Source: Acidobacteriota bacterium (GTDB lineage Bacteria > Acidobacteriota > Terriglobia > Terriglobales > Acidobacteriaceae). Taken from it: a stretch of 5,393 bases of DNA. Below are positions 1 through 4,410 of the stretch, piece by piece. The stretch covers positions 1-5,393 of the forward strand of contig JAGWML010000203.1 in the NCBI GenBank assembly GCA_028873155.1. Reading direction: 5' to 3'. The translations under genes were made by a program, and so were the position numbers. Each line of letters begins with the position of its first letter. Positions within the stretch are counted from its first letter, which is position 1. The notes under the pieces were generated by a model. It ran no database searches. It saw nothing but the letters and a program-made list of their open reading frames with translations, and had not been told where the DNA came from.

Positions 1-9
1 AGGTGCTTG

Positions 10-219
10 ATGGATGAGATCAAGGATTCCACGCTGAACGAAGAACTGGACCGCCTGCATTCAGAACACAGCCGCTACGTTCAGCGTTTGGAGGAATTGC
101 TCCAGAAGCCATACCTGTCCACCGAAGAGCAGCTCGAAGAGGTCCGTCTGAAAAAGCTCAAACTTCACGCCAAGGACCTGATTTACGCCCTGGAGCACCG
201 CGCCGCCGTTGCGGTGTAG
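10..219 (+). CDS. YdcH/DUF465 family small coiled-coil protein
   Basis: This 69-residue, highly charged, all-helical protein fits the YdcH (DUF465) family in length (about 70-75 aa) and in its signature: a conserved basic stretch in the second helix, here R46-L-K-K-L-K-L-H-A-K-D56, matching the MKKQKLQLKD-like part of E. coli YdcH. Two helices (about 7-33 and 38-64) rich in Leu and Glu/Lys/Arg at heptad-like spacing are joined by a short turn at P34, suggesting a helical hairpin or coiled coil. There is no signal peptide or membrane segment, so it is probably cytoplasmic. The family's molecular function is not established. I chose the ATG at 10 because AGG at 1-3 lies six bases upstream. A TTG at 7 is in frame, and the frame stays open to the window edge, so a longer start cannot be excluded. 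What lies upstream is unknown. Confidence 0.8.
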   Translation: MDEIKDSTLNEELDRLHSEHSRYVQRLEELLQKPYLSTEEQLEEVRLKKLKLHAKDLIYALEHRAAVAV

Positions 220-304
220 GGCCCATCCCGGGTGCTTGTGAGATTGACCGGGAAAGCGCAGCCATCCTTGTGCTCTCCCAATGCGGCGTGCGCGCACACG
301 ACGC

Positions 305-318
305 CACACCAGGGTGTG
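305..318. repeat. Operator-like inverted repeat before psd
   Basis: CACACC and GGTGTG are perfect inverted arms separated by AG. The two-base spacer is too short for an RNA hairpin using the full arms, so a protein-binding DNA site is the more natural reading. It overlaps the place where a -35 element would sit for the TATAAT at 327-332. No regulator is identified; the role is inference. The rest of the 220-343 spacer shows a GC-rich 5-bp stem at 285-305 without a T-run and nothing else I can support. Confidence 0.35.
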
Positions 319-326
319 TTCAACCG

Positions 327-332
327 TATAAT
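327..332 (+). promoter_or_regulatory. Candidate -10 box for psd-pssA
   Basis: A perfect TATAAT hexamer ends 11 bases before the psd ATG. A start of transcription about seven bases downstream would give a leader of only around 5 bases. No good TTGACA-like -35 is seen at 16-18 bases upstream (304-310 reads CCACACC), so an activator or an alternative sigma factor may be needed, or the match may be chance. The TAA inside this box (329-331) is an in-frame stop for psd, so psd cannot begin upstream of it. Confidence 0.45.
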
Positions 333-343
333 CGTTGGGGACA

Positions 344-1045
344 ATGGTTCGTGACGGTTACATCTACGGTTTGAGCCTCCTGGTGGTTGCGGGGCTCGTG
401 GCATGGGCAACCGGAGGATGGGTGTGGCCCATTCTGCCGGTTCTGCTCGCAGCATTTTTCCTCTGGTTTTTTCGGGATCCCGAGAGGCCAATTCCCGAGG
501 CTCCGGGGCTTATCGTCTCCCCTGGCGACGGTCTTGTGACCGAGACTCTCGCGCTGGATACCCCGCAGGGCCCGTGCCAGAGAATCAGCATCTTTCTCAG
601 CGTCTTTGATGTGCACGTCAACCGCTCGCCGATCAGCGGCAGGGTGAGCTCTGTGCGCTACCAGAAGGGGCTGTATCTCAACGCCATGAACCCCGACTCG
701 GCGGATCGCAACGAGCAGAATATCGTGACCGTCAGCGGCCCTGGCTATGACGTTACGTTCAAGCAGATTGCCGGGCTGCTGGCCCGCCGGATTGTCTGCA
801 CTCTCCGCGAAGGAGATGAGGTAACGCGGGGACAGAGAGTGGGGCTCATTAAATTTGGTTCCCGCGTCGATGTGCTGGTGCCGCGGGAGGCGGAACTGCG
901 CGTGAAGCGCGGGCAGCGTGTCCGTGGCGGCGCCAGTGTGCTGGCGGTGATGCCGGAGCAGGCATCGCTTGTCGCCATGGCGGCCGGTGCAGAGGAGATG
1001 GGCGCAAGCGAATATGCGGGCGCCGGGCGCGGAGGCAGGCCTTGA
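344..1045 (+). CDS. psd: Phosphatidylserine decarboxylase proenzyme (short PSD-A type)
   Basis: It decarboxylates phosphatidylserine to phosphatidylethanolamine at the cytoplasmic membrane. The 233-residue protein opens with two hydrophobic segments (about 7-23 and 25-43), then the family landmarks FFRDPERPIP (42-51), SPGDG (59-63, with D62), and FLSVFDVHVNRSP (84-96, with H91). It ends its core with the processing site FGS at 171-173. Family knowledge says autocatalytic cleavage between Gly172 and Ser173 gives a beta chain and a small alpha chain whose Ser becomes the pyruvoyl cofactor. The compact layout and FGS, rather than the LGST of E. coli-type enzymes, place it in the short (archaeal-type/PSD-A) group. 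A roughly 28-residue Ala/Gly-rich tail follows the core (206-233). The ATG at 344 is preferred: the N terminus then aligns with the family, while an in-frame TTG at 335 is the only upstream alternative. It sits directly before pssA, as expected for a PE pathway unit. Confidence 0.93.
   Translation: MVRDGYIYGLSLLVVAGLVAWATGGWVWPILPVLLAAFFLWFFRDPERPIPEAPGLIVSPGDGLVTETLALDTPQGPCQRISIFLSVFDVHVNRSPISGRVSSVRYQKGLYLNAMNPDSADRNEQNIVTVSGPGYDVTFKQIAGLLARRIVCTLREGDEVTRGQRVGLIKFGSRVDVLVPREAELRVKRGQRVRGGASVLAVMPEQASLVAMAAGAEEMGASEYAGAGRGGRP
1031..1035 (+). promoter_or_regulatory. Ribosome binding site of pssA
   Basis: GGAGG lies inside the last codons of psd, nine bases before the ATG at 1045. Together with the TGATG stop/start overlap it favours ATG 1045 over the in-frame TTG at 1042 and suggests translational coupling of the two genes. 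Confidence 0.65.
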
Positions 1046-1938
1046 TGCATCGCACGCCGGACGAGGTGCGGCAAAGCGCGCAGGCGCGTCTGCGGCGCGG
1101 CATGTTTCTGCTGCCTTCGTTGTTCACGGCGGGCAACATCGGAGCCGGCTATTTTTCGATCACGCAAACGCTGGCGGCCATCAGCGGCAATGCCGAGATG
1201 CATCTGGACTGGGCTGCCATCGCGATTCTCTTTGCGATTCCGTTCGATGCCCTCGACGGCCGCATCGCGCGCATGACCAATACATGCAGCGATTTTGGCA
1301 GAGAGCTGGACTCGCTGGCCGATGTCATCACATTTGGCGTGGCGCCCAGCCTGCTGGCGTTTGTGTGGGGCTTTCACTTCCTGCCTGACTCGGTCAACCC
1401 GCATTTGCGGATGCACCTGATGCAGGCGGGGGCATTCATCTGCTTCCTCTACCTGATTGGTGGCGCATCCAGGCTGGCGCGATTCAACATCAGCCACGAC
1501 GCGCAGCCTCGGAATCCAGGGCGGCCGGGCCGGAAGTATTTTGTCGGCATGCCGATTCCCGCCGCAGCCGGTCTGCTAGCCTCCACTGTGCACCTGTGCT
1601 ATGGCATCCCGGTGCAGGCTTGGTGGGTTGCCATCCCATGGCTGCTGCTGGTGGGGCTGACGGGATTTCTTATGGTCAGCACCTGGCGCTTCTGGTCTGG
1701 CAAGGAGATTAACCTGGCGCGCAGCCACCCTTTCCAGTTGCTGCTGGTGCTCGCGGTTGTGCTGTATGTGAGCATTCGCTACTCGCAGGTAGTGTTGTTT
1801 GCCGGTGCGCTGGTCTACATGTTCTCGGGCATCTGGGCACGCGCGGCGTACTCATGGTCGCGGAGGCGGCGTCTTCCCGCTGCGGCAGGGGTGCCTGAAG
1901 GCGCATCCGGCGAACCGCACTCCGCCACCCGCTCTTGA
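1045..1938 (+). CDS. pssA: CDP-diacylglycerol-serine O-phosphatidyltransferase
   Basis: This integral membrane enzyme transfers phosphatidate from CDP-diacylglycerol to L-serine, giving phosphatidylserine and CMP, the substrate for the Psd encoded just upstream. The 297-residue protein carries the complete CDP-alcohol phosphatidyltransferase motif: D68-A-L-D71-G72, A75-R76, G85, D89 and D93. The acidic residues bind the divalent metals. The PssA-type context also follows: ASRLARFN (141-148) and YFVGMPIPAAAG (165-176), which resemble the LRLARFN and GLPxPAAAG blocks of the Bacillus-like (type II) enzymes. Hydrophobic segments are visible around 21-47, 57-70, 94-112, 125-142, 170-188, 193-213, 229-246 and 247-266. 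The last about 28 residues are a basic then Ala/Gly/Ser-rich cytosolic-looking tail. The first base of its ATG is the last base of the psd stop. The assignment is firm; substrate choice (serine rather than another alcohol) rests on these motifs and the psd neighbour. Confidence 0.94.
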   Translation: MHRTPDEVRQSAQARLRRGMFLLPSLFTAGNIGAGYFSITQTLAAISGNAEMHLDWAAIAILFAIPFDALDGRIARMTNTCSDFGRELDSLADVITFGVAPSLLAFVWGFHFLPDSVNPHLRMHLMQAGAFICFLYLIGGASRLARFNISHDAQPRNPGRPGRKYFVGMPIPAAAGLLASTVHLCYGIPVQAWWVAIPWLLLVGLTGFLMVSTWRFWSGKEINLARSHPFQLLLVLAVVLYVSIRYSQVVLFAGALVYMFSGIWARAAYSWSRRRRLPAAAGVPEGASGEPHSATRS

Positions 1939-1964
1939 ATTTGGAACCTTCACGGAGAAGGAAC

Positions 1965-1969
1965 AAGGA
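1965..1969 (+). promoter_or_regulatory. Ribosome binding site fixing a GTG start
   Basis: AAGGA lies five bases before the GTG at 1975, and a second purine-rich stretch (GGAGAAGGA, 1954-1962) is just upstream. This supports the GTG start; the protein then begins directly with the beta strand leading into the Rossmann GASTLLG motif. Confidence 0.55.
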
Positions 1970-1974
1970 TCACT

Positions 1975-3000
1975 GTGTACAAGATTGCGATTGTTGGAGC
2001 TTCCACACTGCTCGGCAAGGAATTGAAGGATGCTCTGGCGGACTCTCCGCTGGCCGCGGCGACCATTCAGCTGCTCGATGAGGAAGACGCGCGGGGGCAG
2101 ATCGATCAGGTCGGCGATGAGGCGACCGTTGTCCAGGCCATCGAACAGGGTGTCTTCGACCATGTGGATTTCACCTGTTTTTGCGGTGCAGAGGCTCTCA
2201 CGCAGAAGCACTGGCGTGATGCGTTGCGGGCCGGCTCCACGGTTCTGGACCTGAGCGGAGCGCTCGATCAGCAGACGGGTGTCCTGATTCGCGCTCCGTG
2301 GGTGGACCAGGAAGCGCGCAGCGCCGACCTTTTCACGCCGGCGATTGTTCCGGCTCATCCGGCGGCGCTTGCGCTCGCCCTGGTTGTGGAGCGGTTGCAG
2401 CAGGCCGCCAGCGTCCGCCTGGCTGCCGCTACCGTGCTTCTGCCCGCCAGCGAGTTTGGGCGCGGGGCCATGGACGAGCTGCACCAGCAGACGGTCAGCC
2501 TGCTGAGTTTTCAGGGGCTGCCGCGGGCGATTTATGACGCGCAGGCGGCTTACAATCTGCTCTCCGGCCTCGGCGAGGGAGCCGTTGCCAGCCTGCGGTC
2601 CGTCGAGGCGCGGATTCGCAGGCACTATGCCGCATTGGCCGGACAGCATTGGCCCGCGGTGTCTGTGCAGGCCATTCACGCCCCGGTCTTCCACGGCCAC
2701 GCCTTCTCGATGGTCGTGGAACTGGAGCGCCCAGTCGCTATCTCGCGAATGGAAGAAGCGCTCGGTGGCGACCATCTGGATCTTGTGCTTGAGGACACGG
2801 ATTCGCCGTCAAACCTGGCCGCGACGGGTCAGAATGACGTGCTGGTGCGCCTGCGCGCCGAGCCCATGACAAACAATTCTTCAGAGACGCAGCGTGTGTG
2901 GCTGTGGGCAGCTTCAGACAATCTCCGGCTCTTTGCGCAAAATGCCGTGGAGTGCGCGCTGGACTTGCGACGGCTGCGGCCGAAGGGCACCGTGCAGTAA
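1975..3000 (+). CDS. ASADH-fold protein, USG-1-like, active-site Cys absent
   Basis: The 341-residue protein has the two-domain architecture of aspartate-semialdehyde dehydrogenase. The N-terminal Rossmann motif is G8-A-S-T-L-L-G14. The C-terminal dimerisation domain includes EARIRRHY (211-218), APVFHGHA (236-243) and a final WAASDNLR (311-318), which matches the W-x-x-x-DN-x-R end of the family. Known ASADHs use a Cys in an N-C-S/T motif at the domain junction; the matching stretch here reads VPAHPAA (125-131) with no Cys. The Arg of R-x-PV-x-x-GH(S) is H235, while the His (H242) is kept. These losses, and overall similarity to E. coli USG-1, argue against the lysine/threonine pathway reaction. 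A nucleotide-binding or structural role, or an unknown dehydrogenase, is possible. It follows pssA by 36 bases on the same strand, so cotranscription is plausible. An automated annotation would probably call it asd; I leave the symbol empty because the catalytic residues are missing. Confidence 0.82.
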   Translation: MYKIAIVGASTLLGKELKDALADSPLAAATIQLLDEEDARGQIDQVGDEATVVQAIEQGVFDHVDFTCFCGAEALTQKHWRDALRAGSTVLDLSGALDQQTGVLIRAPWVDQEARSADLFTPAIVPAHPAALALALVVERLQQAASVRLAAATVLLPASEFGRGAMDELHQQTVSLLSFQGLPRAIYDAQAAYNLLSGLGEGAVASLRSVEARIRRHYAALAGQHWPAVSVQAIHAPVFHGHAFSMVVELERPVAISRMEEALGGDHLDLVLEDTDSPSNLAATGQNDVLVRLRAEPMTNNSSETQRVWLWAASDNLRLFAQNAVECALDLRRLRPKGTVQ

Positions 3001-3007
3001 CGCATCT

Positions 3008-4177
3008 TCAGCCCGCACGGCTATGCGCCCAGCACTGCTCGACGTAGCTGTCGGTCATGCCCGCCAGATAATCCGTGACGATGCGCGCCGGGCCTTCGGT
3101 GGCGATGTGGAACTGATGATCTGCGGGTAGTCTGCCGGGGTCTTCCATGAAGTACGCAAAGAGGCCGGCAATAACCTCGCCTGCGTGCTCGTGCGCCTCC
3201 TGCATCGCGGGCGCGTTATAGAAGTTGGCATAGAGAAAGTGCTTGGCCTGGGCGCGCGCCTCCTCCATTGCGGGGCTCAACGCAGCCAGCCGCATTGGCG
3301 CATGGCGAACCTGCTCCAGCGTGGCCGCGCCAGAGCGCGCCACGCGCGCGGAGGTTTCGCTCAGCAGATCGGTGACGAGCGCATTCAGAATCTGGCGCAA
3401 CGCTTCATTCGCCAACAGGCGAGGCGCGGCCGCGGCGTACTCGGCCTGGGCCTGCGACAGGAATCGCCGGAACAGCTCGACTCCGTCCCGTACCTGGGAC
3501 AGATTGAGAATGCCTGAATCGAGCCCATCCTCGAGATCGGCGGTCAGGTAAGCAATCTCGTCGGTCAGGTCAATCAGTTGAGCCTCGAGGGGCGGCCGTT
3601 GGTCCAGAAAATACCCGGCAAGCTCTGGATGCGTAGCAGACGAGTAGTCTCTCGAATGCTTGATGATGCCTTCGCGGACTCCGAGCGTGAGGTTCAGGCC
3701 ACGAAAGCCGGCGTATCGCTGCTCAAACCACGTGACGATCCGCAGCGCGTGCAGGTTGTGGTCAAAGCTCAGCCCATGCGCCTTCAGGGCGTGGTCGAGT
3801 GCCTTCTCCCCGGCATGGCCGAACGGAGGATGACCGATGTCGTGCGTGAGGGCCAGAGCCTCCGCGAGCGCTGCGTTCAGGCCCAACGCCTGCGCGACGG
3901 TGCGCGAGATCTGCGCCACTTCAAGGGTGTGGGTCAGGCGGCTGCGGATGTGATCGCTGACCTGATCTGAAGGCAGCCGCGTAAAGACCTGCGTCTTGCC
4001 TGCCAGGCGGCGAAAGGCGCGTGCGTGCAGAATCCGGGCGCTGTCGCGCGCGAAGGGCGTGCGATAGGCGTGCTGTGGCTCGGTGTGGACGCGAAGAGCA
4101 AGCGCGCCTGCGTCCGCCACGGCAATCGCGGCGGGCAGCACGGCGGGCAGATGAGTGTGAGCGGGCATATCGTTCAT
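3008..4177 (-). CDS. dgt: dGTPase-like HD-domain dNTP triphosphohydrolase
   Basis: This cytosolic enzyme family hydrolyses dNTPs to deoxynucleosides and triphosphate, helping control dNTP pools. With the start at 4177 the product is 389 residues, typical of the shorter type 2 Dgt-like subfamily and shorter than E. coli Dgt (about 505). The family's Arg-rich entry block runs at 39-65 (starts RTPFARDSAR). The HD metal site is complete: H83 in RLTHTLEV, H112-D113 in THDIGHPPFGHAGE, and D206 in DLTDEIAY. The C-terminal DYLAGMTDSY block is also present. Start choice is uncertain. The frame is open to 4387, but codons before 4177 look non-coding. ATGs at 4222, 4177 and 4168 are possible, none with a strong Shine-Dalgarno (GAAGAA at 4178-4183 suits 4168 best). 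It is convergent with the ASADH-like gene (7-base gap) and divergent from the sugar-binding protein gene. The actual substrate among dNTPs cannot be told from sequence. Confidence 0.9.
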   Translation of the reverse strand: MNDMPAHTHLPAVLPAAIAVADAGALALRVHTEPQHAYRTPFARDSARILHARAFRRLAGKTQVFTRLPSDQVSDHIRSRLTHTLEVAQISRTVAQALGLNAALAEALALTHDIGHPPFGHAGEKALDHALKAHGLSFDHNLHALRIVTWFEQRYAGFRGLNLTLGVREGIIKHSRDYSSATHPELAGYFLDQRPPLEAQLIDLTDEIAYLTADLEDGLDSGILNLSQVRDGVELFRRFLSQAQAEYAAAAPRLLANEALRQILNALVTDLLSETSARVARSGAATLEQVRHAPMRLAALSPAMEEARAQAKHFLYANFYNAPAMQEAHEHAGEVIAGLFAYFMEDPGRLPADHQFHIATEGPARIVTDYLAGMTDSYVEQCWAHSRAG

Positions 4178-4189
4178 TTCTTCAGTCTG

Positions 4190-4195
4190 GTTATA
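4190..4195 (-). promoter_or_regulatory. Candidate -10 box for dgt
   Basis: Read on the minus strand this is TATAAC, five of six bases of the -10 consensus, ending 12 bases before the ATG at 4177 (21 before the ATG at 4168). No convincing -35 is seen. If real, the leader is about 5 bases for the first ATG or about 14 for the second, and the upstream ATG at 4222 could not be used. Confidence 0.35.
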
Positions 4196-4233
4196 CCGCA
4201 CTGTGAAGGAATTGCGCGCCATGACCGCAATCG

Positions 4234-4249
4234 CGTGAGCGGAATCACG
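4234..4249. promoter_or_regulatory. CRP/FNR-superfamily-like palindrome
   Basis: CGTGA and TCACG are perfect inverted arms separated by six bases (GCGGAA). The GTGA-N6-TCAC core equals the recognition core of E. coli CRP (TGTGA-N6-TCACA), with the outermost bases differing. It lies between the divergent dgt and sugar-binding protein genes, centred about 58 bases upstream of the transcription start implied by the dgt -10 candidate and about 90 upstream of that implied by the rightward candidate. A regulator of this family is not in the window, so the assignment is inference from the motif. Confidence 0.4.
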
Positions 4250-4274
4250 TGCACGAGCCGGAATGGTGTGCGAT

Positions 4275-4293
4275 AAACCGCTTTGGGCGGTTT
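4275..4293. repeat. 19-base inverted repeat in divergent promoter region
   Basis: AAACCGC and GCGGTTT are perfect 7-base arms around TTTGG. It sits just upstream of the -35 candidate for the sugar-binding protein gene. As RNA it would form a 7-bp hairpin, but only three Ts end the arm in either direction, and neither flanking gene ends here. An operator is therefore more likely than a terminator. Which protein binds it is unknown. Confidence 0.4.
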
Positions 4294-4297
4294 GGAT

Positions 4298-4327
4298 TGG
4301 ACAAGTGCCTCGGAGCCGGAGTACCAT
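4298..4327 (+). promoter_or_regulatory. Candidate promoter for sugar-binding protein gene
   Basis: TGGACA (4298-4303, five of six -35 bases) is followed after 18 bases by TACCAT (4322-4327, four of six -10 bases). Transcription would start near 4334, leaving a leader of about 77 bases that contains the hairpin at 4346-4376. The match is moderate and could be chance. Confidence 0.3.
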
Positions 4328-4345
4328 CCAGCCGAACTTCTGAAG

Positions 4346-4376
4346 GGAAAGGCCGGGTGGCCGTGAGGCCTTTTCC
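4346..4376 (+). other. Leader hairpin with three GGCC blocks
   Basis: GGAAAGGCC pairs with GGCCTTTTCC (seven continuous pairs AAAGGCC/GGCCTTT, then GG/CC past one extra T) around a 12-base loop. The loop holds a third GGCC, so a smaller alternative stem (4351-4354 with 4359-4362) competes. The stem ends in TTTT, reminiscent of a weak intrinsic terminator, and stands 34 bases before the ATG of the sugar-binding protein gene. It may be an attenuator, an mRNA-stabilising stem, or incidental GC-rich symmetry; nothing matches a riboswitch class I know. Confidence 0.3.
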
Positions 4377-4399
4377 AGTCGATCCACCCATGGACCAGT

Positions 4400-4404
4400 G
4401 GAGG
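4400..4404 (+). promoter_or_regulatory. Ribosome binding site of sugar-binding protein gene
   Basis: GGAGG lies six bases before the ATG at 4411 and supports that start, which also places a proper lipoprotein signal at the N terminus. TCCAC at 4383-4387 can pair with GTGGA at 4398-4402 and would partly mask this site. Confidence 0.6.
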
Positions 4405-4410
4405 GCAGAG

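Noticed and set aside
285..305. GGCGT/ACGCC hairpin as a terminator of the YdcH-like gene
   Set aside because: The stem is only 5 bp with an 11-base loop and no T-run follows, so it is not a credible intrinsic terminator.
745..1497. 250-residue open frame on the minus strand across psd and pssA
   Set aside because: It lies antisense to two well-supported genes, its product is Arg/Ala/Gln-rich without domain features, and long antisense frames are expected in GC-rich codons.
1852..2775. 307-residue open frame on the minus strand over the ASADH-like gene
   Set aside because: It is the shadow of a gene with clear family motifs; its translation is low in recognisable structure and crosses the pssA end and the intergenic spacer.
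1975..3000. Authentic aspartate-semialdehyde dehydrogenase of lysine/threonine synthesis
   Set aside because: The catalytic Cys and the substrate-binding Arg positions are not conserved, although the fold is clearly the same.
3578..3970. 130-residue plus-strand frame inside dgt
   Set aside because: It is antisense to the catalytic HD region of dgt, has no ribosome binding site and no recognisable features.
4275..4293. Intrinsic terminator in the dgt/sugar-binding gene spacer
   Set aside because: Both flanking genes start here, and only three Ts end the arm on either strand; an operator is the better reading.
4178..4387. 70-codon upstream extension of the dgt frame
   Set aside because: The translated stretch has no family similarity, it would run through the CRP-like palindrome and the promoter candidate, and Dgt-like proteins normally start shortly before the Arg-rich block.
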